Source: Kordia aestuariivivens
Lineage (GTDB): Bacteria > Bacteroidota > Bacteroidia > Flavobacteriales > Flavobacteriaceae
Direction of reading: 5' to 3'
Length of the DNA: 64,000 nucleotides
Assembly: GCF_014397005.1 (NCBI RefSeq)
Contig: NZ_JACGWS010000001.1
Span: 620,001-684,000 of the forward strand
This document shows positions 43,161 through 50,856 of the stretch, piece by piece (position 1 is the stretch's first letter; every line of letters starts with the position of its first letter). The notes beneath the pieces were generated by a model that saw only the letters and a list, made by a program, of their open reading frames with translations, was not told where the DNA came from and ran no database searches. The translations under genes were made by a program, and so were the position numbers.

Positions 43161-43727
43161 CTAATTTTTTACCCAGTTTTCTAATATTTGCTTTCCATGT
43201 GGCGTTAATACCGATTCTGGATGATATTGCACACCGCGAACGTTATAGACTTTGTGACGAAGTGACATAATTTGTCCGTTTTCATCAAACGAAGTTGCTT
43301 CTAAACTTTCGGGTAATGGACTTGCAACAATCCACGAATGATAACGTCCAACTTCAAAAGTTTTTGGTAAACCATCAAATAGTGATTCGTCATCAACAGA
43401 AACTTCAATATTTGTAGCAACACCATGATAAACTTCTGAAAGGTTTGAAAGCGTTCCGCCAAATACTTCGCCAATAGCTTGTTGTCCTAAACACACACCT
43501 AAAATACTTTTTGTAGGCGCATATCTTGCAATAATTGCTTTGAGTAACCCAGCTTCATCTGGAATTCCTGGGCCTGGCGAAAGAATGATTTTTTCATAAC
43601 CGTCTACTTCTTCCAGCGAAAGCTGATCATTTCTTTTTACCGTAACATTACAATCTAAATCTTCCAAATAATGCACAAGATTGTACGTGAAGCTATCGTA
43701 ATTATCTATGACTAATACTTTTTTCAT
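43161..43727 (-). CDS. trpG: Anthranilate synthase glutamine amidotransferase subunit
   Basis: Supplies ammonia to TrpE. The 188-aa class I amidotransferase has NYDSFTYNLVHYLEDL, the oxyanion/nucleophile segment LGVCLGQQAIGEVFGG with the catalytic Cys, and the His/Glu pair in VQYHPESVLTPHG. It lies between trpE and trpD. It may also serve folate synthesis as PabA, which cannot be excluded from sequence. Confidence 0.96.
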   Translation of the reverse strand: MKKVLVIDNYDSFTYNLVHYLEDLDCNVTVKRNDQLSLEEVDGYEKIILSPGPGIPDEAGLLKAIIARYAPTKSILGVCLGQQAIGEVFGGTLSNLSEVYHGVATNIEVSVDDESLFDGLPKTFEVGRYHSWIVASPLPESLEATSFDENGQIMSLRHKVYNVRGVQYHPESVLTPHGKQILENWVKN

Positions 43728-43767
43728 TTTTTTATTGGCTTTTCGCTTCTAGCCTTTAGCTATTAGC
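43728..43767 (-). repeat. Shared leader word before trpG
   Basis: The message reads GCTAATAGCTAAAGG then CTAGAAGCGAAAAGCC and AATAAAAAA immediately before the trpG ATG. It is nearly identical to the segment before trpD. Confidence 0.7.
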
Positions 43768-43805
43768 TTTTTTTACTTCTTATTTTTAAATCACTTCTCG
43801 ATAGA

Positions 43806-43889
43806 TACTAAACCAAGTTCAGCACACTAGAAGTGACGATTTTGATATTTTAACTAACAGATTGCTTCGGCTGTCGCCTCGCAAAGACG
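43806..43889. repeat. Degenerate R2 and a second palindromic word between trpG and trpE
   Basis: AAACCAAGTTCAGCA (about 43810) is an R2 remnant followed by TAGAAGTGACG. At 43859-43889 AGATTGCTTCGGCTGTCGC then CTCGCAAAGACG is another dispersed flavobacterial word. No gene is visible in this 183-bp gap. Confidence 0.55.
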
Positions 43890-43910
43890 TTTACTTTTAC
43901 ATTTAAAATT

Positions 43911-45305
43911 TCAAATGGTTTCCGCAATTTCCAACGCAGTATTCAACGCTCTTAGTTTGTTGTATACTTCTTGATTTTCGTTTTCTTCTTGTGATTTTGC
44001 TACAATTCCAGCACCAGCTTGGTAATGTAATTGATGATTTTTGCTTAGAAACGTACGAATCATAATGGCATGATTGAAGTTTCCGTCGAAATCCATAAAA
44101 CCAATTGCGCCGCCATAAAAATCACGGTTTGAGGTTTCGTACTTTTCAATGAGCTGCATGGCTTTGTGTTTTGGTGCGCCGCTTAAAGTTCCTGCTGGAA
44201 AGGTATCTGCAACGACTTGCATCGTTAATGCATCTTTATGTTTTTGAGCTGTTACTTTCGATACTAAGTGAATGACATGCGAAAAGAATTGCAATTCTTT
44301 ATAAGTTTCTACTTTGACTTGATTTCCGTTTCTGCTTAAATCGTTTCGAGCCAAATCGACTAACATTACGTGTTCTGCATTTTCTTTTGGATCGTCGAAT
44401 AATTCTTTTGCTAATTCTGCATCGCGTTCGTCATTTCCACTACGTTTGAACGTTCCGGCAATTGGGTGAATTTCTGTGTGATTGTCTTGTACAACGAGTT
44501 GCGCTTCTGGCGAAGAACCAAAGATTTTGAAATCGCCATAATCAAAATAGAATAGATATGGAGAAGGGTTAATGCTTCGCAATGCGCGATATACATTGAA
44601 CTCATCTCCTTTAAATTTTTGAATGAATCTTCGCGATAGAACTAATTGAAATACATCGCCGCGAAAGCAATGTTTTTTTGCCAAGGTTACATTTTGTTTG
44701 AACTGTTCATCATCTAAATTAGAAGTACGTTCACCATCAATTTTGAAGTTATACGTTGTAAAGTTTTTGGAACTTAGTAAATGTTCAATGGAGGCAATGT
44801 TGTCTGCTGTTTCATAGCAATGTGAAAAGATATACGCTTCATTTTTGAAATGATTGAACGCAATGATGTTTTGATATACTGCATAGTAAATATCTGGAAT
44901 ATTAAGCGATTGTTCTTTTTTTGATATTTCGACATCTTCAAAATAACGAACTGCATCGTACGCTATGTAGCCAAACAAACCATTGTTGATGAACTTAAAA
45001 TCGTTTTTATCTGTTTTAAATTGTTGTGAAAACTCATGAATCAACTCAGGAACATTCGTAGTTGCATCAATAGGAGTGATGTATTTTTCACCATTTGGAA
45101 ATTCCCGCGTAAGCGTTTCATTAACAACTTTAATACTCGCAATTGGATTGCAACATACATACGAAAAACTGTTTCCGCTGGCGTGATAGTCGCTACTTTC
45201 AAGCAGTAAACTATTAGGATATTTATCTCTGATTTTCAGATATACACTTACTGGCGTTATGGTATCGGCCAGAATTTTTTTGTAGGTCGTTTTTAAAGAA
45301 TACAT
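43911..45305 (-). CDS. trpE: Anthranilate synthase component I
   Basis: Chorismate-using subunit of anthranilate synthase, first committed step to tryptophan. The 464-aa product has the feedback-site LLLESSDYH near the N-terminus (the Ser of the LLES motif binds tryptophan) and the catalytic core: FQLVLSRRF, NPSPYLFYFDYGDFKIFGSSPE, EHVMLVDLARNDLSRNG, PAGTLSGAPKHKAMQLIEKYE and YQAGAGIVAKSQEENE. Feedback inhibition by Trp is expected. It is first in the operon, 17 bp after an intrinsic terminator that ends an attenuator leader. Confidence 0.97.
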   Translation of the reverse strand: MYSLKTTYKKILADTITPVSVYLKIRDKYPNSLLLESSDYHASGNSFSYVCCNPIASIKVVNETLTREFPNGEKYITPIDATTNVPELIHEFSQQFKTDKNDFKFINNGLFGYIAYDAVRYFEDVEISKKEQSLNIPDIYYAVYQNIIAFNHFKNEAYIFSHCYETADNIASIEHLLSSKNFTTYNFKIDGERTSNLDDEQFKQNVTLAKKHCFRGDVFQLVLSRRFIQKFKGDEFNVYRALRSINPSPYLFYFDYGDFKIFGSSPEAQLVVQDNHTEIHPIAGTFKRSGNDERDAELAKELFDDPKENAEHVMLVDLARNDLSRNGNQVKVETYKELQFFSHVIHLVSKVTAQKHKDALTMQVVADTFPAGTLSGAPKHKAMQLIEKYETSNRDFYGGAIGFMDFDGNFNHAIMIRTFLSKNHQLHYQAGAGIVAKSQEENENQEVYNKLRALNTALEIAETI

Positions 45306-45321
45306 AGTTCGGTTTGTTTCA

Positions 45322-45356
45322 AAAAAAAAGACTTGTCGTGATTGACAAGTCTTTTT
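45322..45356 (-). terminator. Attenuator terminator of the trp operon
   Basis: On the minus strand the stem AAGACTTGTC / GACAAGTCTT with loop AATCAC is followed by a run of U, 17 bp before the trpE ATG and about 33 bp after the leader ORF stop. GACTT of its 5' arm can pair with AAGTC at 45381-45385, a possible antiterminator. Confidence 0.88.
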
Positions 45357-45388
45357 ATATATCTATTCTTAGTAAATAGGGACTTAGC

Positions 45389-45445
45389 TCACGAGTTTTG
45401 TGTTCGTAAGTTCCACCACCAAGTATTTACTAAATTTGATTTCAT
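45389..45445 (-). CDS. trpL: trp operon leader peptide (attenuator)
   Basis: Short ORF of 18 codons, MKSNLVNTWWWNLRTQNS, ending in TGA. Codons 9-11 are three consecutive TGG (Trp) codons (45413-45421). It is followed by a terminator hairpin and then trpE, the layout of ribosome-mediated trp attenuation. The segment over codons 5-8 (TTAGTAAATA) is perfectly complementary to TATTTACTAA downstream (45369-45378), a likely 1:2 pairing that a ribosome stalled at the Trp codons would block. The A-rich ACAAAAACAGAAA before the ATG is typical of Bacteroidota starts. Confidence 0.9.
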   Translation of the reverse strand: MKSNLVNTWWWNLRTQNS

Positions 45446-45463
45446 TTTCTGTTTTTGTTGTAA

Positions 45464-45471
45464 CAAATATA
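45464..45471 (-). promoter_or_regulatory. Putative -7 box of the trp operon
   Basis: On the minus strand this reads TATATTTG, a full TAnnTTTG match 18 bp before the leader ATG. The gap to yceI is short and has no visible terminator, so yceI read-through could also enter the attenuator. Confidence 0.65.
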
Positions 45472-45498
45472 GCAATGAATTTTATAATAAAAAATATT

Positions 45499-46065
45499 TT
45501 AGAATTTTAATTGTACGTTTAAATCAAATTCGTCATTGATCGCTTTATCTTTTAATCCGTCAAAGAAAGAAGCCGAACCGTATTTGATACCATATTTTGT
45601 ACGATCTACTTTTAATTTTGCTTCTGCAGTATTCGCTTCTACTTCAATATCAAATGTAATAGGTGATTTATTTCCTTTGATTGTTAAATCGGCAGCAACT
45701 CTGTAGATGTTATCATCAGTTTCTACAACTTTTCTAAAGTTTAAAACTGCATCTGGAAATTTAGCTACACCAAAAAAGTCGTCAGATTTTAAATGTCCGT
45801 CAAGTTTTCCTTTGTATTCTCCAGTTAAATCAGTAGTATTAATTGTTGTCATGTTTATGGTAAACGTTCCGCCCACAAGTTTTCCGTCTTTAAACTCTAA
45901 TGCGCCACCTTTAAAATTAATGGTTCCTTCGTGTTGTCCTGTTACTTTATAACCTGTCCAAGCAATAGAACTTGCTTCTGTGTCAATTCTTTTTTCCTGA
46001 GAAAAAGCTGTTGTTACCGTAGCAAATATGAATAATGCTACTAATGTTAAGATACGTGTTTTCAT
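45499..46065 (-). CDS. YceI family periplasmic protein
   Basis: Exported lipocalin-like protein (188 aa) with signal peptide MKTRILTLVALFIFATVTTAFSQ. YceI domain: DTEASSIAWTGYKVTGQHEGTINFKGGALEFKDGKLVGGTFTINMTT, LDGHLKSDDFFGVAKFPDAVL, and a final EFDLNVQL. The family binds isoprenoid-type or amide lipids in a beta-barrel. It follows marR by 57 bp without its own TAnnTTTG element, so it is probably controlled by MarR. Confidence 0.93.
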   Translation of the reverse strand: MKTRILTLVALFIFATVTTAFSQEKRIDTEASSIAWTGYKVTGQHEGTINFKGGALEFKDGKLVGGTFTINMTTINTTDLTGEYKGKLDGHLKSDDFFGVAKFPDAVLNFRKVVETDDNIYRVAADLTIKGNKSPITFDIEVEANTAEAKLKVDRTKYGIKYGSASFFDGLKDKAINDEFDLNVQLKF

Positions 46066-46122
46066 TTTTTTTGTTTTTAATTTATGTCTATTGTATTATT
46101 TAGGGCAATTTTAAAAGGATTG

Positions 46123-46578
46123 CTAACCTCTTAGTTTTTCTAATAATATGTTTAATGTTTCCGCTTCTGTTGTGGTCAACGGTTTCATAATGTCTTCTTC
46201 TAGTCGATTTAATTTTGGGTCAATTACGTCTAACAGTTTTAAACCATTTTTTGTAATGATGATTTCTACTTTTCTTCGGTTTTCAGGACAAATCGTTCTT
46301 TCTACAAAGCCTTTTAAAATCAATTTGTCAATCAATCGCGTTGTGTTGCTATTCTTGTCAATCATGCGTTCTTGAATCGTAGCCAAGTTAGCAGGTTTCC
46401 CTTTTTGACCTTTTAAGATGCGCAATACATTAAATTGCTGTCCTGAAATATCATACTGTTTAAAGAAGTCTAAATAATTTTCTGATAACGTTTTGTTCGT
46501 GATCATAAAATTTAATGCAGTTCGCTTTGCTAAAGGCAAGGTTGCGTCACTTTTTAAGATGTCTTCTAATTTACTCAT
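46123..46578 (-). CDS. MarR family transcriptional regulator
   Basis: Winged-helix repressor of 151 aa from ATG 46578 (MSKLEDILKSD); the frame opens at 46605 inside the operators. The MarR core is visible: SGQQFNVLRILKGQKGKPANLATIQERMIDKNSNTTRLIDKLILKGFVERTICPENRRKVEIIITKNGLKLLD (recognition helix and wing). It probably represses its own marR-yceI transcript through two palindromes directly upstream. Such pairs are frequent in Flavobacteriia; the inducer is unknown. Confidence 0.93.
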   Translation of the reverse strand: MSKLEDILKSDATLPLAKRTALNFMITNKTLSENYLDFFKQYDISGQQFNVLRILKGQKGKPANLATIQERMIDKNSNTTRLIDKLILKGFVERTICPENRRKVEIIITKNGLKLLDVIDPKLNRLEEDIMKPLTTTEAETLNILLEKLRG

Positions 46579-46605
46579 TTGTATGTACAACAATTGTATA
46601 TACAA
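46579..46605. promoter_or_regulatory. Tandem MarR-type operators
   Basis: Two 12-bp palindromes, TTGTATGTACAA (46579-46590) and TTGTATATACAA (46594-46605), are 15 bp apart centre to centre. They span the marR 5' UTR and expected start site. Confidence 0.75.
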
Positions 46606-46632
46606 ATGTAATTAAATTGAGAACGTGTGCAA
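46603..46632 (-). promoter_or_regulatory. marR-yceI promoter
   Basis: On the minus strand TTG (46632-46630), a 19-bp spacer and TACATTTG (46610-46603) fit the Bacteroidota consensus exactly. The -7 box overlaps the upstream operator by three bases. Confidence 0.75.
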
Positions 46633-46679
46633 CTTTGGAAGTGTTAAAATTTAATTAAAAAATGATAAATCATTCAAAA

Positions 46680-46812
46680 CGTCATTTCGAGTGATTTTTT
46701 GAAATGAAGTGAAGAAAAATAGTATCGAGAAAAATTCAAAAACAGAAAAAATTTATGTGGTTTCAAATTGCTTCTCGATACAATTTTCTCTCGAAAATTA
46801 CTCAAAGTGACG
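46680..46812. mobile_element. MITE-like inverted-repeat element R4
   Basis: A 133-bp non-coding element has imperfect terminal inverted repeats. The left end CGTCATTTCGAGTGATTTTT, then AGTATCGAGAA about 30 bp in, matches the complement of the right end, CGTCACTTTGAGTAATTTTC and TGTATCGAGAA. It fills half of the marR-DUF1800 gap. Confidence 0.65.
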
Positions 46813-46886
46813 AATTTTAAATTTCAAATAAATACCAAATTAAACTATTTCAGCGTTTTACAGTCTTAGCATAAAAGCTGTTCAGT

Positions 46887-48260
46887 ATGACGTTACAAGA
46901 AATAGTACATATATATAATAGAGTAGGCTTTGGGATTTCATATACAGCAGCGAGTGCTTTGCAAAACAAATCACGTGCAACAATTGTTTCACAAGTATTT
47001 GACGCTTCTCGCAAAGTAAAACCACTTACGGTCGATGTTTCTGAACTCACTGCACAAGTGCGAAATGCACAACGAAACGATCGAAAAAAACTACGCTCGC
47101 TGATTAAAGACAGCGTGAAAAAAGTACACGAACTCAATATTGCTTGGATCTACAGACTTGGAACTACACAAGAAGTTTTACGCGAAAAAATGACACTTTT
47201 TTGGGCAAATCATTTTGTATGTCATGATAAAAATATTCTTCATATTCAACAATACAATAATACACTTCGCAAACACGCTTTAGGAAACTTCAAAGATTTT
47301 GTCGTTGCCATTTCTAAAGAAGCAGCAATGATTAAGTATTTAAACACAAAACAAAATAAAAAGGAAAAGCCCAACGAAAACTTTGCGCGCGAATTGATGG
47401 AGTTGTTTACGCTTGGACGCGATCAATATTCTGAAAAAGACATTAAAGAAGCGGCGCGTGCGTTTACAGGTTGGAATCATGATTTTGTGGGGAATTTTCG
47501 CTTGCGCAGATTTCAGCATGATTACGGAGAGAAAACTTTCTTTGGCGAAACCGGAAATTTTGATGGAGACGATATTATCGAAATCATCTTGAAGCAAAAA
47601 CAATGTGCGCAATTTATCTGTGAAAAAGTCTACCGTTATTTTGTGAATGATCAACTAGATCCTTCTCGCATACGCGAAATGACCGAAGTTTTTTATAAAG
47701 ACTATGACATTGAAAACTTAATGCGTTTTGTATTGCTTTCCGATTGGTTTTATGATCAAAAAAATATAGGAACGAAGATAAAATCGCCCGTAGAATTTTT
47801 AGTGGGCGTTCATAATGTCGTGCCAATGCAGTTTGAAAAAGAACGCGAACTTGTGTATCTGCAAAAATTATTAGGACAGCATTTATTATTTCCGCCAAAT
47901 GTTGCTGGTTGGAAAGGCGGCAGAAATTGGATCAATCCGAATACAATGATGTTACGCCTTAATTTACCTTCCATATTATTAGCAAAAGGCGCGATTGCAT
48001 TGGATGAAAAAGGCGCGTTTGAAGACGATTTTCAACGTTTTAATACCAAACGAAATCGACAACGAAAACTAAAAGTACTTCCCGATTGGGAAATGTTTTA
48101 TTCGGAACAAAAAAATATAACGACAACACAATTACAGCAAGTTTTATTGGTAAGTCCATTAAATAAAGGAACAGCAACTTATTTAGACAAGTTAGCCGAT
48201 CAGGATTTGAAAGAATATTGCATTCAATTGATGTCGTTGCCTGAATATCAATTGTGTTAA
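46887..48260 (+). CDS. DUF1800 family protein
   Basis: Protein of 457 aa matching DUF1800: HIYNRVGFGISYTAA at the start, IAWIYRLGTTQEVLREKMTLFWANHFVCHD, NFARELMELFTLGRDQYSEKDIKEAARAFTGWNHDF, FGETGNFDGDDIIEIIL, and near the C-terminus HLLFPPNVAGWKGGRNWINPNT. No clear signal peptide. Almost always paired with a DUF1501 gene, as here, 55 bp downstream; export or surface polymer handling has been suggested but the function is unknown. Confidence 0.93.
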   Translation: MTLQEIVHIYNRVGFGISYTAASALQNKSRATIVSQVFDASRKVKPLTVDVSELTAQVRNAQRNDRKKLRSLIKDSVKKVHELNIAWIYRLGTTQEVLREKMTLFWANHFVCHDKNILHIQQYNNTLRKHALGNFKDFVVAISKEAAMIKYLNTKQNKKEKPNENFARELMELFTLGRDQYSEKDIKEAARAFTGWNHDFVGNFRLRRFQHDYGEKTFFGETGNFDGDDIIEIILKQKQCAQFICEKVYRYFVNDQLDPSRIREMTEVFYKDYDIENLMRFVLLSDWFYDQKNIGTKIKSPVEFLVGVHNVVPMQFEKERELVYLQKLLGQHLLFPPNVAGWKGGRNWINPNTMMLRLNLPSILLAKGAIALDEKGAFEDDFQRFNTKRNRQRKLKVLPDWEMFYSEQKNITTTQLQQVLLVSPLNKGTATYLDKLADQDLKEYCIQLMSLPEYQLC

Positions 48261-48275
48261 ATTTTAGAGTGAATT

Positions 48276-48304
48276 AGATTCCCATTTTCATGGGAATGCA
48301 AAAA
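48276..48304. repeat. R1 hairpin between DUF1800 and DUF1501
   Basis: The stem ATTCCCAT / ATGGGAAT with loop TTTC is flanked by AG on the left and GCAAAAA on the right. It is the only R1 copy I found outside the trp operon. Confidence 0.8.
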
Positions 48305-48315
48305 TAAATTTTTGA

Positions 48316-49506
48316 ATGAACAGAAGAAATTTTATAAAAAGCGCATCGTTAGCAAGTACGGCATTATTTCTGCCGAAGTTTGTTTCAGGATTTAATTTGT
48401 TGGATGAAGCTATTGCGACAGGGAAGAAGATAGTTATCATTCAATTATCTGGTGGAAACGATGGTTTAAACACAATTGTTCCGTTTAGAAATGATATTTA
48501 CTATAAAAAACGTCCTTCGTTGGCACAACAAAAAAGTAACCTCATCGGCATTACAGACGAAATTGGTTTCCACGAAAGTCTCATCGCGCATAGCGACTTA
48601 TATAATAACGGAGAATTGTGCGTCATTAATAATGTTGGCTATCCAAATCCGAATCGTTCACACTTTAGAGCAACGGATATTTGGCATACCGCAAGTGATG
48701 CGAACGAATATTTACAATCGGGTTGGATTGGTCGTTATTTAGATGCTTCTAAAAGCAAATCACTAGATGCAATTGAAGTTGATGATACCTTGTCGCTCAT
48801 GCTAAAAGGCGAACAAACCGATGGAATTGCCACTAAAAACCCAAATCTTTTTTACAGAAGTACACAAGCGCCGTATTTCAAAAAAGTTGTAGAACATCAT
48901 GATGAAGCTCATTTAAGTGAACATAATTTGGGTTATTTATACAAAACAATGGTGACAGCTTCTTCGTCAGCAAAATACATTTACGAAACTTCCAAAACGT
49001 TTAGCACAAAGACAACGTATCCGAATACTGGATTTTCAAAACAATTGAAGCAAGTTGCCCAATTTATCAACTCCGGATTGCAAACAAAAGTATATTATGC
49101 GTCGCTTGGCGGATTTGACACACATGCGAATCAAACCAATAAGCAAAAACGCTTGTTGAGTGTGTATGATGAAGCAATGGCGGCTTTTATAAAAGATTTA
49201 AAACAAGAAGACTCTTTTAAAGACACCTTAATTTTGACTTTTTCAGAATTTGGCAGACGCGTACAACAAAATGCTGCGAATGGAACGGATCATGGAACGG
49301 CGAATCAGGTATTTTTGATTGGAAGTCAGTTGAAAAAACCAGGTTTTTACAATCCGATGGCAGATTTGAGCAATTTAGATGAAAATGGCGATTTGAAATA
49401 CGAAATTGATTTCCGAGAAATTTATACGTCTGTCTTGAATAATTGGTTAGATATTGATGCAAAAAAGGTGATAGGGAAACCTTTTTCTGGATTGAATGTT
49501 GTTTAG
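48316..49506 (+). CDS. DUF1501 family protein
   Basis: Exported 396-aa protein of the sulfatase-like DUF1501 family. The N-terminus MNRRNFIKSASLASTALFLPKFVSG has a twin-Arg (RRNFIK) Tat-type signal. Motifs: VIIQLSGGNDGLNTIVPF, ICVINNVGYPNPNRSHFRATDIWHT-type segment, YASLGGFDTHANQ and LTFSEFGRRVQQNAANGTDHGTANQVFLIG. Metal-binding residues of the alkaline-phosphatase fold seem kept, but no enzyme activity is established. Second gene of the DUF1800/DUF1501 pair. Confidence 0.92.
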   Translation: MNRRNFIKSASLASTALFLPKFVSGFNLLDEAIATGKKIVIIQLSGGNDGLNTIVPFRNDIYYKKRPSLAQQKSNLIGITDEIGFHESLIAHSDLYNNGELCVINNVGYPNPNRSHFRATDIWHTASDANEYLQSGWIGRYLDASKSKSLDAIEVDDTLSLMLKGEQTDGIATKNPNLFYRSTQAPYFKKVVEHHDEAHLSEHNLGYLYKTMVTASSSAKYIYETSKTFSTKTTYPNTGFSKQLKQVAQFINSGLQTKVYYASLGGFDTHANQTNKQKRLLSVYDEAMAAFIKDLKQEDSFKDTLILTFSEFGRRVQQNAANGTDHGTANQVFLIGSQLKKPGFYNPMADLSNLDENGDLKYEIDFREIYTSVLNNWLDIDAKKVIGKPFSGLNVV

Positions 49507-49593
49507 AAATACCCAAGGTAAGTTACAAATTTTAAATAATGAAAATACGATAGAAAATGTTTAATTTAGCATAACATTAATTAGCTATAGAAA

Positions 49594-50184
49594 ATGTGTT
49601 TGAATAGTATAGATTTAACATTAATAAAAGATATTATTTTAATTATCGGTTCTTTAACTGCAACCTTTTTTACTCTTAGAAGTTTTAATAAATGGAAAAA
49701 GGAACATAAAGGAAAGTTAAAGTATGAATTATCAAGAAACTTATTAAAATCTATTCTTGATTTAAGAGACGATTTTGGAAGAGTTAGAAGTCCTCTTATA
49801 CTAGCTTCTGAATTTTCTTCGAAACATCATATTTCCGAAACGAAAAAATCAGAGCAATATCAATATGTATTCCAAAATAGACTAAAGTACCTTCAAGAGA
49901 GTTACAATACTTTTTTAAGTTTTTTGCCAGAAGTTGAAATCGATTACAATTCTGAGATGAGTAAACTCTGTAAGGAGCTTACAAGGCACGTAACACATTA
50001 TAATATAAAACTTAATGAGTTTATTCAATTAGTTGATAATTTGGATACTTTTAATAATCCTTATGAAAAGGAACTAAATAGTATTATTTTCAATAATGGA
50101 GATAATAATCCAACTACCGATTCTTTTGACAAAACAGTAGGTAAATTAAAAATACAATTGACAAAAGAAATGAAAAAATATTAA
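49594..50184 (+). CDS. Hypothetical membrane-anchored protein
   Basis: Protein of 196 aa that I do not recognise. One transmembrane helix near the N-terminus (residues 9-27: IKDIILIIGSLTATFFTLR) is followed by a basic stretch and a long helical, probably coiled-coil cytosolic part (KYELSRNLLKSILDLRDDFG; EMSKLCKELTRHVTHYNIKLNEFIQLVDNL). The topology resembles small proteins of unknown function in accessory regions. Its codons are more A/T-rich than its neighbours', suggesting recent acquisition. Confidence 0.6.
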   Translation: MCLNSIDLTLIKDIILIIGSLTATFFTLRSFNKWKKEHKGKLKYELSRNLLKSILDLRDDFGRVRSPLILASEFSSKHHISETKKSEQYQYVFQNRLKYLQESYNTFLSFLPEVEIDYNSEMSKLCKELTRHVTHYNIKLNEFIQLVDNLDTFNNPYEKELNSIIFNNGDNNPTTDSFDKTVGKLKIQLTKEMKKY

Positions 50185-50294
50185 AATGAAGATCAAATTA
50201 TTTTCTTCTAAATCATTTTTAATATTGTTTAAATTTTGTTAAAGCGACGTCCTTCAAAACTAGTTTTTGTATTTTTAGGCTGAAAATTAAAACC

Positions 50295-50843
50295 ATGCTA
50301 CAAAAGAGTATTCTTATCGTAATTTGTATTGTATTTTTTTCGTGTAAAAACGAACCAAAATCAACAGCAATTACAGAAGCAAAAGACGCTGAAACAAGTT
50401 CAACAAACGTTGAAATCGCTGAAGAAACAACTTCCGATATTCCCGTATTAAATTTTGAACAGTTTGAAAAGTATCTCAATATTGAAGATGATAATATTCA
50501 TGTTGTCAATTTTTGGGCAACTTGGTGCGCGCCTTGCGTAAAAGAATTACCGCATTTTGAAGCTGTAAATCGAGACTATAAGGATAAAAACGTAAAAGTA
50601 TTGTTGGTAAGTTTGGACTTCAATCTGAAAAAATTGAATTCATTCTTAGCGAAAAACGAATTAAAATCTGAAAAAGTTTTGCTCGACGATCCAGATCAAA
50701 ATGCATGGATTTCAAAAGTGTCAGAGAAATGGTCAGGCGCAATTCCGGCAACGGTAATTTACAAAAAAGGAAAACGTAAGTTTTATGAACATTCGTTTAC
50801 CAAAGCAGAATTAGAAAGTGAATTAAGAAATTTTATAAACTAA
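50295..50843 (+). CDS. TlpA-like thioredoxin-fold lipoprotein
   Basis: Exported thiol-disulfide oxidoreductase (182 aa). Lipobox IVFFSC puts the lipidated Cys at residue 17; a Ser/Thr/Glu-rich linker follows to about residue 50. The thioredoxin domain has the active site FWATWCAPCVKEL and a cis-Pro in GAIPATVIY. Likely role: reducing cysteines in periplasmic proteins. It starts 14 bp before the next redox gene, so the two are co-transcribed. Confidence 0.9.
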   Translation: MLQKSILIVICIVFFSCKNEPKSTAITEAKDAETSSTNVEIAEETTSDIPVLNFEQFEKYLNIEDDNIHVVNFWATWCAPCVKELPHFEAVNRDYKDKNVKVLLVSLDFNLKKLNSFLAKNELKSEKVLLDDPDQNAWISKVSEKWSGAIPATVIYKKGKRKFYEHSFTKAELESELRNFIN

Positions 50844-50856
50844 TAAAACCCACAAA

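Noticed and set aside
37565-45305. Repeated hairpins as a CRISPR or integron array
   Set aside because: The repeats are irregularly spaced, of several families, and separated by conserved trp genes. There is no integrase, attC-like series or cas gene.
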